From Scalesia atractyloides (taxonomy: Eukaryota; Streptophyta; Magnoliopsida; Asterales; Asteraceae): a stretch of 64,000 nt of DNA. Position 1 is the first letter of the stretch, and every line of letters begins with the position of its first letter. The notes below the pieces were generated by a model. It searched no databases. It was not told where the DNA came from and worked only from the letters and a program-made list of their open reading frames with translations. Location of the stretch: the NCBI GenBank assembly GCA_947069175.1, contig CAMTDV010000013.1:57852610-57916609 (forward strand), read 5' to 3'. The position numbers and the translations under genes are program-made. Below are positions 1 through 11,661 of this stretch, piece after piece.

Positions 1-533
1 AATAGTTGCAGGCTACCAACTGTTTCAGACTTAGATTCACTTTCTCTTCATCACTTTCCCGAACTGAACTGGATTTTGGACGAATTTGTGGAAGAAATGG
101 ACTAGGATTCTAGGAATTCACGTTAATTTACAGTCTAATCAATCTATAACAAATTCAGACCTAAAATCGGACTAAATCATGTCAAAATCAGTAAAATTCA
201 TATGTTTAGAGACTTAGCTATTTCGTATGAATTGATATTTTGTACAAACGAATTCTAAAAGTTCACAAAACTTTACAAGTTTTCAGAATTTACAAAGTAT
301 TTCGCACGAACTTAACATTCATACGAGTATTTTTCTGGTACAAACGTATTTCTATTACTCGCATGAACAACATGTTCGCACGAGTCATTGTTGTGTGAAA
401 CTCATATTGTATTGATAACTGTGATTCGTACGAACAGATCTCATCCGCACGAACTGTCTGTCATCCGCATGAGAGATTTGTCCGCACTAATTAGTTTGTT
501 TCGAAAAGTGTGTTTTTAAATTGTCACAGGAAA
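1..533 (+). other. Leader of element 1, noncoding
   Basis: No primer-binding site or LTR end is visible, so this is the inner part of the 5' leader ahead of gag. From about 300 to 480 it holds repeated variants of the CGYACGAAC word, relatives of the TTCGTACGAA palindrome seen throughout the copia elements here. No other feature found. Confidence 0.5.
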
Positions 534-3500
534 ATGTCTGAAGAATTCTATAACGCATTTGTCACATCAATTGTCACAACCACAGCGGCTGAGAATATCA
601 ATCTCGAGAACGAGATGGGAACAATGACGAAACCGCTGAAGCTCATAAAATTAGAAGATTTTGATAGCTAGAGTGAGCGTTTCATGAACTGGGTTCAAGC
701 TAACCACTTTACTTGCTGGTTTGCAATTGAAGCAAAATACATAGCGCCAGTTGGTGAAAATGGCCTTGAGAAGACTCTTGCTCAATTTTCAGATGTCGAA
801 CAAGAAAGGTTCATCAATGAGAAGAAAATGATGAATATTCTACAACAATCGATCAAGGAAAATATTTTGGCTTTACTTCAACATGATGATGATGCTCAAT
901 CAATATGGAATGCTCTCTGACTGAAGTACAAAGGAAGTGCTCAACTTAGAAAGAGTAAAAGGGCGTTGCTGAGCAAAGAGTTTGATATTTTCACACTAAT
1001 CAAAGGTGAAACTTTGAAGCAACTGATTGAGAGATACTGTCATTTAGTGGTCTACTTGTTTGACCATACTGAAGAATAGAACTGAGTATAGCAACTTCTC
1101 ACTACCTCGTTTCCTAGAAAGACTGGAGGGTCACGAATTGGAAATGCAGAAAATGGCAAAGAACAAGACTGTACAAGTTCAACAAGATGTTAATCTTTAC
1201 TTCAAGAACAGTTCTGCTGCTCAAATTCAAGCGCCAAAGATCCAGACTACTTTCAGTGCTTAAAGCTCGCCACGCACACCACCAAATCAGACTAGTGGCT
1301 TTCAATCATTTCCAACAGTTGATCCAAACACGCCTTCAAGCCAAAAGTCATCTTACGGACCAAGTCAACCCCAGAACAACCAGACTACTTCATCATCTCT
1401 AACTACTCAAAGAGTTTTGCAATGCAACATTGCCGGCGATTTTCAGAATGCACAAAATTTCGATAAGAAGACCGCGAAGCAACACATGTCTCTACTAGCT
1501 TCGGTGCTTGAGTCTTATGATAGTCTAGTTGCTGGGAAGATCGGAAACTCTAAAATGACACGTGAAGATTATGATCAGATAGATCCTGTTAAGTTGGAGT
1601 TGATAGATATAAAATGGTGTATGACTTCAATTGTTCGTCGTGCTCAGAGATTTATGAAGATTACAGGTAAAGAAAACTTGGGAAGTTTGGATGGGAAACT
1701 TGGATTTGATAAATCCAAAGTTACTTGTTTTAAGTGCCGAGAGAAAGGTCACTTCAAGATAGAATGTCCAAACAGAGAGGTTCAAGGAAACCATAACCCT
1801 TTCGCCAATGATTACTACAAGAGAGTGATCTACCACCGACCTCAGCCAAGAACCAGAATGATGCCGATTGAAGACAAGAAGCCTAAAACCAAAGACAAAG
1901 CGTTGGTTGTTACTCAAGAAGATGAGGGATTTAATTGGAACAAGTATATTTCAAAGGGAGAGAGTTGGGCTTTGGTTGCTTAGATCATAGAGCAACCTGA
2001 TGATGATTACTATTACCACACTTCATCAAAAGAGGAGGAGCTTTTGAACAGTCCGTTCAAACTCCTTTTGCCTAATGATATCTTAAAGACTTTTGCAGGT
2101 TACTTTACAACAAGTCAACAGTCAACATGTGAAGAGCAAAAGAAGCCGGTTGAGAATTCAAAGCCAATGAGAAGATGGGAAGGTTGTCAGAAGACATCAT
2201 TAAAGCTTGCATGGCCAACGGCAATGAGGTAAATGAGTCAACATCTGAGATTGTGGTTGAAAAACCTTGTTTAACATGTGCAGAGCCATGTGGTGAGTGT
2301 TGTGAAAGACACATGATATGCTGAATTGCAAAGTTTAACAGACAATTTATCTAGCGATTACAAATCCATAAAGCAAGCCTATGACAAATTGAGTGCATCT
2401 GTTAAACAATATGATAAAGCACTCAGAGAAAATGACGCAACACTTATGATGCTTAAAGCAACATTTATGGATAAACAAATGGCTATAAACATTCATTTGA
2501 ACACTATTGTTGAGCTCAAAAGTGAGCTTGAGAAAATTAAAATTGAATCTGAACGGGTTAACAAACTGTTAATCAGTTATTCGACAAGCTCATACGTCAT
2601 CAATCACATTTGGCCAAAATCAAAAAGAATGATGAATCTAAAAATAATGAAACAAAAAGTGCGAGTTATGATCGAGTTCCACCACCCATGTGGAATAGTT
2701 ATACATGCAAAAAACCATCTAGGGTGGAAAAGTCGCTTAACCTAAAGTTGAAAACTTAATTATCTAATGAGTTGCCTTTGGATATCGACGTAACTTACAC
2801 TAAAATTGATGGGGAATGTGACTCTGAGGTGGTAAACAATGTGGTTGAAAAAGTTCTAAAAAGTGAATCTGAGATTTCTGAGTCTGAAAAATCTGCTAAG
2901 TCTAAGTCTGATGATATATCAGAAAATAGTTTAAATGTTGATCCCAATGTAATAGTTTACAAAATGAAAGGATCTGATAAACTATTTTCGGATGAGGACT
3001 TTCTGATCCAGAATGTTAATATGGATCGAGTGGATAAAATGTTCAAGCTAATGAAGGTAAGTCATGCTGATTTAGATAAACATGATACATGTTTCTACTC
3101 TAAATCGAAAACTGACAACCGACCCTACTATCATAAGAATAGAGATTATCCAAAAAACAAACAGGCAGGGTTGGGCTTCTAGAAGCAACATAGGAACAAC
3201 AGGTCCCAAAAATTGAACTTTACAAAGAAAATCAATTTTGTTTTTGGGACTACAACCGAGTAAGAAAAGGAGATCATCAGAACATAATCAAACGATGATT
3301 TTCTTAAAGAAAAAAGAAACAGAAATAGAAGAAAGTTTTGGATACCACTATTCATAAGGACAGCAGGACATGCTTTAAATGTAAGAAAGATGGGCATATT
3401 GCACGATATTGCTCACAAGAAAGTCCAAAACCTGTTTCTTATCTGAAAAAGTTCACCAAGGATGAAAAGCAAAAAGCACTTATGTTTGTGACAAAACAAA

Positions 3501-3782
3501 TCCTTAAAAGAAATAACGAATCTCACCAAAATGTTAAACCAATTATCCAACGTCAATCTAAATTTGAAATTGGTGAAAATCAAACAAAAATCGTCAAGTA
3601 GATTCAAAATTTTATGTGAAAAAGGCTAAACCGCAAACGCAAAAATAGGAAGCTAAAGTCGTCAAAGTCAAATCATCCAAGGTTGAACCTAAACCTTCTG
3701 TGCCGAACAAAACTGAGCTTAAAAAGATATATAAAAACAAAGTGGGTCCAAAATTTGACATTCCAAACCCACGCAAGACCAA
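534..3782 (+). pseudogene. gag: gag of element 1 (broken)
   Basis: Copia-type capsid/nucleocapsid region. The likely start is the ATG at 534, in frame with the 684-920 stretch. In-frame stops lie at 669 (TAG) and 918 (TGA), with more breaks after 1077. Residues such as FMNWVQANHF and SIWNAL fit the copia gag domain. A CCHC zinc knuckle (CX2CX4HX4C) lies at 1726-1767 and begins CFKCREKGHF. A coiled-coil-like, Lys/Glu-rich stretch follows (2326-2745), then a Ser/Glu-rich stretch (2772-3182), then a second CCHC knuckle at 3371-3412 (CFKCKKDGHI). Element 2 has the same two-knuckle layout. Zinc knuckles bind the element RNA. The 3' limit is approximate because no frame continues to the protease. 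Confidence 0.8.
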
Positions 3783-3799
3783 ATAGGCTTTAGTTTCTT

Positions 3800-5568
3800 T
3801 GTTTAAATAGTCTCTTTAATCATGTGTGTAGGGGCTCCAGCGTTCGATACTGTCAAAATGGATAATTAATAGTGGAGCCTCTCGCCACATGACAGGGATG
3901 CTTGCGTTGCTCAATGACAACAAAGCTATCCATGGAGGGTATGTAGGTTTTGCTGGAACGCAAGGAGGCAGGATCATCGGAGAAGGGATTCTCATCAATG
4001 GAGTTGTATCGTTTGATAAAGTGAACTATATTGCTGAGCTTGAGAACAATCTACTTAGCATCTCGCAAATTTGTGACAATAAGTTCACGACGCATTTCAA
4101 CGATAAAGAATGTCTGATCTTAAAACCCGGTTTCAAAACTCCGGAGGAATGGATTCTGATGTGAGCTCCGAGAGAAAATGATTTATATGTTCTTGATAAG
4201 AGCATCGCTTCTACCACGTCAAAGAAAGTTCAATGCTTTGTCTCAAAAGCTACCGAGAAAGAGTCGATATTATGGCATCAGAAGATGGGGCACATTCATC
4301 TTCGCAAGATGAATTTTCTTGTGCACAACGACCTAGTGGAGGGTGTTAATCTGAAAAGTTTTCATTTATCTGATGATTGTCTAAGCTGCAAAAAGGGGAA
4401 GCAGCATAAGAAATCACACCCGAGAAAGCTGTAGAATTTGATAAAGCTACCACTAGAAAGGCTACGCATGGGATCTCTTTGAACCAGTCAATGTCAAAAG
4501 TATTTCTGGAGATCTATATTACCTTGTTGTTACAGATGATTATTCTAGATTCTCATTGGTTTTCTTTCTGGAGAGTAAGGATGAAACATTTGAAACTCTT
4601 ATGATCCTCTTCAGAAAACTTCAGAATCTATATCATCTGCCTATCAAAAGAATCCGCAGTGACAATGGAACGGAATTCAAGAACAAGAAGATGCAAGAGT
4701 TTTGCAATGAAAAGGAGATTCTTCATGAATTCAGCGCCCCCTATACTCCTTAACAAAATGGAGTAGCTGAAAGAAAGAATCGCACACTGATAGAGACTGC
4801 CAAAACAATGTTAGCTAATCAAATTACCGATCAGTTTTTGGAGTGAAGCAGTAGCGTCAGCGTGTTATACCCTGAATCGTGTGTTGACAGTTAACCCTCA
4901 CAAAAAGACATGTTTTGAGTTACTGAATCAACGAAAGCCCAACTTAGCATTTTAGGAGCCTTTTGGATCACCGTGTACCGTTCTTGACCCGGCTGGTAAA
5001 TTTGGAGCCAAATCCTTGGAAGGATTTTTCGTTGATTACGCTACTCCTCAGAAACGAATCTTCTTGCCAAGTCTGAACCAGGTTGTTCTAGCACAACATG
5101 TAGATTGTCAAAGATATACGACGCCTACGCAGAAACCTGGGGATCTGTGGTTGTTTAACTACGATGGGTTGTGGATTCGTTTGATCTACCAGATGTGCCA
5201 ACAAAAGAAGAACTTGTTATGCTCTTTCAACAACATCAGTTATCTAATCAAGAACAAGTTGCTAGATCATTGGTGATTGCTATATCATTACCGGTCAACA
5301 CATTTGATGTCAGTCAAAGCTCTTTTGATCAAGTTCCTGTTCCTGCACCTAACGTCAAAATTGTCGAATCGTCTGCCCAACCGAATGCTGATACTGACTC
5401 TGATCAGGAACCAACTTTTGACGATGGAGAATCCAGTTCCAATGAAGGATCCGAACAGATAGAAAGCTTCTTGAATCAATAGACTGCTCAGTCTAATGCT
5501 AGGAATGAAGCCTCTTCATCTGTATCGGTTGTTGATGAAGTTCTAATGAATTTGCAACCGTAAGTAGA
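3800..5568 (+). pseudogene. pol: Protease, GAG-pre-integrase and integrase of element 1 (broken)
   Basis: The protease begins near 3859. The catalytic motif normally reads D-S-G-A, but the codon at 3868-3870 is AAT, giving NSGAS. That removes the aspartate that cuts the polyprotein. A GAG-pre-integrase zinc region with WHQKMGHIHLRKMN is at about 4260-4400. The integrase core shows SDNGTEFKN, with its Asp at 4661-4663. Just before the catalytic Glu block (QNGVAERKN) there is a stop, TAA at 4751-4753. Further breaks precede the acidic linker to RT (5171-5482). Domain order and motifs are clearly copia; the piece is inactive. Both limits are approximate. Confidence 0.85.
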
Positions 5569-5581
5569 TGTTCCAACCAAA

Positions 5582-7286
5582 ATGATGCCAAGAACACTTT
5601 CATATCATCCTTTGGAGAACATTATAGGCAGCTTACAAACCGGAGCGACAACTCGCAATCAGATCAATAAAGATCTAAGTTGTTTCTATACTAGTATTGC
5701 TCCACTCCAAACTCGACTTTCTAATAGTTGTTTTGTTTCTCAAGTTGAGCCGGGAAGCTGGAAAGACACAGTAAAGGAAGAAAGTTGGGTGGATGTGATG
5801 CAGGAGGAATTGCTTCAATTCCAGAAACTTGGAGTCTGGAAGCTTGTTGACCTACCAGATCATCACAAAAAGATTAACACTAGATGGGTCTTCAAATGTA
5901 ATAGAGATGATCGAGGAGTTGTGGTACGCAACAAAGCTCGACTTGTGGTTCAAGGTTTTCACCAGTAGGATGGGATAGACTATACTGAAGTCTACGCCCT
6001 AGTTGCTTATCTTGAAGCGATTCGCATATTCTTGGCCTTTGCCTCATGGAAAGGGTTCAAGGTGTACCAATTAGATGTTAAATCTGCTTTCGGCCAACCA
6101 CCGGGGTTCGTTGATCCAGTGCACAAAGACAAGGTCTACCTTCTGAACAAAGCATTATACGGTCTTCATCAAGCCCCGAAGCTTGGTATAAAACATTTTC
6201 AAGTCATCTTCTAGGCAACGGCTTTATCAGAGGAACAGTAGATTCTACCCTCTTCACAAAGGAAGTAGATGGGCATTTAATTATCGTATAGATATATGTG
6301 GATGATATTATCTTTGGATCGACAAATGATAAGCTGGGTAAAGACTTCGAAGAAGTCATAAAGCGCAAATTTGAAATGAGTGCACATGGGGAGATGAAGT
6401 TCTTTCTAGGACTTCAGGTCGATCAGTTGCCTAATGGTATCTTTATTCATCAGACGAAATATGTTCATGACATATTGGAGAAATTCAATATGACAGGAAC
6501 TAAACCAGCATCTACCCTGTTAGCTCCAAATCACGGCATTTGTCCAGATCTTATTGGAGAAAGAGTTAGTGAAACTCTATATCGCTCCATGATCGATTCC
6601 TTGATGTATCTTACGGCTTCTCGACCTGATATCATGTATCCAACGTGTATGTGCACCCGTTATCAGTCTAATCCAAGAGAGTCACACCTGCTTACTGTCA
6701 AATGCATAATGAGATATCTGAAGGGTTTTCCAAGCACCGACTTTTGGTACCCTAGACATGATGATTTTAATCGTGCAGGATACTCGGTTATGATTACGGA
6801 TGCTGCAAACTAAATACTAAATCTACAACGGCCGGCTACCAGTTCTTCGGAACCCGTTTGGTCACATGGCAGTGCAAGAAACAGACCACGGTCGCTCTCT
6901 CTACTTGTGAGGTTGAATACGTTTCAGCATCCAATTGTTGTGCCCAGATACTCTGGATTCAACAACAGATGAGAGACTTCGGACTGCAATTTCTTGATAC
7001 GCCAATTTATGTAGATAATTAGGTCGCGATCGATATCACCAAAAACTCATGTCAACACTCACGCACTAAACATATCGAGATTCGACACCACTTTATCCGT
7101 GATTGCTACGAGAAAAAGTTGGTTAGAATTGAGAAAATCTACACTGATAACCAAAAGGCAGATTTTTATACCAAAGCTTTTGATAAATCAAGATTTAAAA
7201 CTCTTTTAAAGTTAAATGGTTTAAAAAATCTGATTTCAGGGGATATACATGAGGTTGAGTTTGAGGATGATGACGACCTAACGTGA
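5582..7286 (+). pseudogene. pol: Reverse transcriptase and RNase H of element 1 (broken)
   Basis: Copia RT begins with the EPGSWKDTVKEESW region (about 5750) and continues through NKARLVVQGF. Around 6089, after DVKSAF, about 11 residues present in element 2 are missing, an in-frame deletion in the RT fingers/palm. The polymerase motif YVDD is intact at 6295-6306, but a TAG sits two codons before it (6289-6291). RNase H carries the TASRPDIMYPT block (about 6610), a CEVEY block (about 6905) and, near the end, KADFYTKAFDKSRFK. The reading ends at TGA 7284-7286. Other stops lie at about 5968, 6213, 6811 and 7021. It would have copied element RNA to DNA in cytoplasmic particles. Confidence 0.87.
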
Positions 7287-7362
7287 ATTTTTCATCGGTT
7301 AAACGTTTTTCTATAAATTCTTTCTTAAAAATTCTAAAATCCAAAAATATGTTTTTGATTTT

Positions 7363-7370
7363 AGGGGGAG
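7363..7370 (+). promoter_or_regulatory. Internal polypurine tract of element 1
   Basis: AGGGGGAG lies 77 bases after the pol stop. It resembles the primer for plus-strand DNA synthesis, but the element continues for many kilobases, so this is one of several tracts. The same tract lies after pol in elements 2 (18785) and 3 (47190, minus strand). Repeated tracts are known in Sireviruses. Confidence 0.65.
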
Positions 7371-8550
7371 AATGTTCGGGGAAAATACAAAAACATTATA
7401 AAATTCAAAAAGAGTTTTTGTGAAAAGGAGATATCATATTATATCAAAAAGACAGTCACAGTATGCTAAAGAATTGGAATGTTAAACAAGTTGTTAAACA
7501 GGTATTACTAAGGATGTGCCAGTAGGCTTCACTCGTTCAGTAAATTGTTTTCGATATATAAACATAAAAAGTCAAACTGAATAACTTGTGGGTTAACATC
7601 ACTTGGATATATGGACTTAGTACTCCGAAATTTCGTTTGAGAGAATGCTAGATTCTGCGATACTAGGTCTTTATATTTGATCGATATATGGGGTATCCGA
7701 GTTCTTCTTATTTTGCGGAAGCAATGGCCTAAAACTTGTATAATACTTCATGCATTATTCGCCCAAGCCGCATAAAAATGATTATGTCATAAAATTTGTA
7801 ACATCTGCAGTATAAAAGATTCGATGAACCTTCATCTCTTTGTCTGTATGAAAATACTAACCTGAGCTCTCAAGGTCTCGCAATCACTCATTTACAGATA
7901 TCAATTAGATATATTCACCTGTAAAATGACATTATGGGAATCTCGATATGGGAGTATATTCTGAGATGGGAAACACAGTTATTTCATGTTCCTAAATCTA
8001 CCTAACATATCTTGAAACAATTGACAAAGGAGAAGAGGTTTAAAAGGACAAGTATATTGGCAATCTTAGTAAATCTGGTTAAAAAAACTTAATGAGTATA
8101 CCAAGATCAACGGTACTGGTGATTTGTTATGTACTTGATAGGATTCCCTAAAACACAGAACTCACAAGTATATGTATGTTATTTTCGATAAATTTCTTAA
8201 AAACCTAAAAAGATTTTCAGTTTCTTAGCCTGTTAGATTTGTTTTAGTCTACCGATGTTGAAGACACTGGTGGTTGAAATCATAGCAACATCCTGCTAAG
8301 TGAGAACTAAAACCACGAGTTGGGAGCTAATCTTTATTGGAAGTTTACTTAAACGTTAATAAAGTTCATTAATCTGAAACTTTACATGTTCAAATAAATC
8401 TGTTTTGGTCAAAAACGGTCAACCAAGGTCATTAACTTGGACTTGGTAGACAAAATCGGGCAACTAGGGTCATTAACTTGGATTTGGTTAACCGAGTGGG
8501 TTTTAAACAGATAAAATGGTTAAAAATGAAAATTACAAAAATAAAATCAA
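7371..8550 (+). other. 3' noncoding region of element 1, conserved among elements
   Basis: No reading frame of note. Two parts match other places in the window. 7371-7860 resembles 18790-19260 of element 2 (for example GAATGCTAGA against GAATGCCGAG after a shared CCGAAATTT word). 7861-8550 resembles 28310-29000 ahead of copy B, including the repeated phrase GGTCATTAACTTGGACTT. The block with GATATGGGAGTA near 7957 recurs at 19550, 28390 and, on the minus strand, 46610. Conservation without coding suggests an RNA or regulatory role. Confidence 0.6.
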
Positions 8551-8562
8551 AAAGTTCAAGTT

Positions 8563-8656
8563 TTTCAGCAGTGCTTCGTACACTTCGTATGAAAAAAGTA
8601 TGTTTATTTGGTATGAACCAACAAGTTCATACGAAGCAAACAGACTTCTATATAAA
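8563..8656 (+). promoter_or_regulatory. Internal promoter-like block ahead of extra gene copy A
   Basis: Degenerate copies of the TTCGTACGAA palindrome (for example CTTCGTACACTTCGTATG from 8574) lead to a TATATAAA box at 8649-8656. A leader exon with an ATG at 8810 follows about 155 bases downstream. The same order occurs ahead of copies B (TATAAATA at 29097) and D (TATTTAAA, minus strand, 46152-46159) and in the LTR promoters. That it initiates transcription is inference. Confidence 0.55.
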
Positions 8657-8809
8657 CCTCTTAACTTCGTACGAAATAAGTTTATTCTTCTCTGAGAACT
8701 GTTGTGCGAGTTAGAGGGTTTTTGTACGAAACATCTGCTGAAACTTCATTTCTTGGCTTATTTTCGTATTCTAATCACATTGGAGAGGTTGATTTGCACA
8801 CCTCTTGCA

Positions 8810-10295
8810 ATGGGAAAGGTAATTTCACTGAAACCAATTCGTTATAATGCCAAAATTGAACAAATCGGACATAAAACTTAGATCTAGGGAGATTGGACCG
8901 GTAAAACATAAAATTGACTTCAAAATCGTTATATCGGCACTGATAACCCGAATATCTACTATTAATTTGTTAAAATCTACAAGTTTTAAGTTCTGATTAA
9001 ACTTAGTTATTTTAGAACCACGAATTGCTCGTACGAAGCAAATGTTTAATTGTCATGATATTTTAGCTTGTACGAAGAAACTGTTTCGTATGAAGTAAAC
9101 TTAAAATGTTGAATTTTAAAATTTTTGTTAAGTGTTTGTTTCGTAGAAGGGTATGTTTCATACGAATGAAAGTGTTAATTTTGAAAAGTCTAATATTTTT
9201 CTAACGGTTGGTTGTTATTTCTGTGAACAGGCCAAGAAATCTTCGTTTTCACCATTTCACAATATATGCTGCTTAACAAATGGTTCAATTCCAGAAATCG
9301 CTGCTTACAGAGAAATTTTAGATTTCCTTACACATATACGGGTTACCAAGGCGCTTACTGACAGACAAAAAAAATTTATAATCACATGTTGAGTATTTTG
9401 GAACGCCGCAGAGTTTAGTATAGAAGATAATGCTATAGTGTCTGTTGTGAAGATTAATGATGAAGATATACCTGTAAAGATAAACGAAGAACTAATACGT
9501 ACGGTGTTAGAGTTCAAAGATAACGAGAATGATCCGGCAGGGTTTACAGAGTATATGGTGAAAGGTTGTTTTTATCGCATGGGTTATGCTGGGTTTGTGA
9601 ATGCCGCACCTTTCAAGAAATCCAATCTGAGTGCACCATTTAGATATCTTGCTCACATTATTGCGCACGGCCTCAGTCACCGAAAAGGAGGATATGACGA
9701 TATCGTGGACTACCAAATGTGTATGATCACTGCATTGGTACTGAATCTGCCAGACAACTTTTCTAAAGTTATCTTTACGCAGATGGTTCAGAATATTCTA
9801 AGAGAAAAATTTTTGCAATACCCGAGGTTTGTACAAATGATGCTTGATTATGTACATCTTGATTTGAAGAAAAGTGCAAATGATATTTTAAAGCTTGAGC
9901 ACATGGATGTTTCTACTTTGAGGAAGATGAACTTGCATCTTAAGACTGCTCCTAATGCTAAGCCTCTGTTTGGTGCAATTGTGGATAAGGATTATATTTC
10001 GCCAGCACCAGGTCGATGGTGGAAGGATGAAAGTGGTGATGAGGATGACGAACTTGAAGCTTTGTCTATGTTTATTGCGAAAAGAAGTCCATGGTTTGTG
10101 AAGGATGGTGAAAAGGGTGCCAAGTGTAAAGCTGCTTCAATGTCTACATCTACACCAATAGTTCAGAAAAAGAAAGCTACAACAACTGCTGAAAGTTCTG
10201 GTCTTCGTGATGAACCAGACACTGAGGAGAACGTTGAAGATATAGCTGCGGATATTCAGCATCAAGCTTTTGTTACTGAGAAAGTAGCTGAGGAT
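8810..10295 (+). pseudogene. Extra env-position gene, copy A, 5' part
   Basis: Exon 1 is ATG GGA AAG at 8810-8818, followed by a GT donor at 8819. A 412-base intron ends in AG at 9229-9230. Exon 2 opens in the same phase with AKKSSFSPF, and the intron holds more palindromes (9010-9160). The protein shows IPEIAAYREILDFL, then FWNAAEF, then PFRYLAHIIAHGLSHRKGGY, then KFLQYPRFVQMMLD. One in-frame TGA lies at 9390-9392; from 9438 the frame is open for 287 codons. It runs straight into element 2 at the AGGAT duplication and resumes at 23729. I recall similar proteins linked to Asteraceae retroelements and annotated as hypothetical. The function is unknown and no gag or pol motif is seen. Confidence 0.7.
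10291..10295. repeat. Target site duplication of element 2 (AGGAT)
   Basis: AGGAT directly precedes the 5' LTR and is repeated directly after the 3' LTR at 23724-23728. A 5 bp duplication is the copia integrase hallmark. Removing the element and one copy rejoins the reading frame of copy A. Confidence 0.93.
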
Positions 10296-10994
10296 TGTTG
10301 ATACAGTTTTGTGTCTGTCGCTTGTTCTTAATTACAATGGTAATTGTACGGTCTTTGCTCAAGTGTCTGTATAGGTTTGGTCGTGTCGAATAGATCGAGA
10401 TATCCTTCTATTTTGATCTACTATGACATCTTAGCTTGTCTATGTTAATCAGTTGCATGTGTGCATAACTGATAAGTCTTGTAAACGACAAGTCTACACA
10501 AGTTCTCCAAGAATAAGAATTCTGTGCAAGTCAAGCATTTCGTACGAAACACAAGGTTTCGTACGAAACAAAGAGTATTTCATACGAAACATGCATTTTG
10601 TACGAAACACTAACTCGTAACAATTCTGGAGTTGTGTTTCGTGTAAAATATCGTGTTCAGTATGTCTAGACTCGTATTTCGTACGAAACTAGACGGACAC
10701 TATATAAGCAGACTTGTACCTCTCAGTGAGGGTTAGCCAGTTAGTTGCCTACAGAACTAGTTGACTCGCGTGTGAGAGTTAGACGGACACAAGAACACAG
10801 CAAGTTTGTTTGAGTCATACGAGCATTGTGTGTATATGTTTGTACTTGTTCTCAATCATTAATCAAGATAGTGAATCTTTGGTTACCCTGTGTTCTTTAC
10901 TTTGCTTTGGTTGCATGCACACTTGGATTCTACACTTGTGCGTGTGTCATATGAACAAGGAACTGGTTTAACACCATCCGTAGGTGGACCTACA
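10296..10994 (+). repeat. 5' LTR of element 2 (699 bp)
   Basis: Starts TGTTGATACAG and ends GGACCTACA, matching 23073-23723 nearly throughout. Relative to the 3' LTR it has about 40 extra bases inside the palindrome array (about 10550-10590) and a short extra GTGTATAT near 10831. These differences arose after insertion. U3 holds the palindromes and a TATA box; the rest is R-U5. Confidence 0.93.
10538..10708 (+). promoter_or_regulatory. LTR promoter: TTCGTACGAA palindrome array and TATA box
   Basis: Perfect TTTCGTACGAAA lies at 10538-10549, 10557-10568 and 10677-10688, with imperfect copies between (TTTCATACGAAA, TTTTGTACGAAA). TATATAAG follows at 10701-10708. Palindrome clusters upstream of the TATA box are reported for Sirevirus LTRs; as I recall, those have a CGG-CCG core, whereas here it is CGTACG. 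They probably bind a dimeric host factor, but that is inference. Confidence 0.7.
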
Positions 10995-10996
10995 AG

Positions 10997-11008
10997 TGGT
11001 ATCAGAGC
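10997..11008 (+). other. Primer-binding site of element 2
   Basis: TGGTATCAGAGC starts two bases after the 5' LTR. It is complementary to the 3' end of plant initiator methionine tRNA, the usual primer for plant copia elements, and fixes the LTR end. Confidence 0.93.
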
Positions 11009-11661
11009 TTTGGCTCTTTACTTGTTCAAAACCGGGCTTAGTTGTGTCTGAGCTAGTTTGAAGATTTCTGAAGTGTTCCTAAGCCTCCAACAGAAAACAT
11101 AAGTTTTTGATAGTTAACTAACTTAAAACTTGGTTAAAATCTGTTGCATGCGGAAAATTTTATGGTAAAATTTTTCTGAAGAACACCCTTGAAGAAGAAA
11201 TCTGCAAAAATTTGAATCTGATTAGTTTGGTAGGGTTGACATTTTCTGACTTGGATCTGGACTTGTACTGTGGACTGTTAAAATCTGTGTTTTAACTAAA
11301 ACTGGGTAAGACAACAGGTAATTTCGAAAAAGCAGGTCTACACAAGAAAGGAAATTTCTCACCAAACCATTTCTGAAAAGATTCCCCTGAAAAACGCTGA
11401 ACTAAACATTTGGTGCGACTGGAAAAGATTCGTGTGAATCATCTTGACTCTGCACGAAACAAACATTTCTCACAAAACATCTGTATTTCGCACGAAACAG
11501 GTGTCTTGCACGAAACAAAATTGTTTGTTTTTTTCGCATTTTTCAAAAGCTTTGTGATTTTTAAGAACTTGTCATATTTTTAGAACCTGTGAATTTTTAA
11601 ATGGTAATTATAATTTTGAAATTTTAAAAACCTTTAAATTTTCATTAAACAAGAAAATATA
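11009..11661 (+). other. 5' leader of element 2, noncoding
   Basis: Between the primer-binding site and the gag ATG. It has no coding signal. CGCACGAAAC words recur from 11450 to 11520, half-sites of the palindrome used in the LTR. An AT-rich stretch precedes the gag start. Confidence 0.6.
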
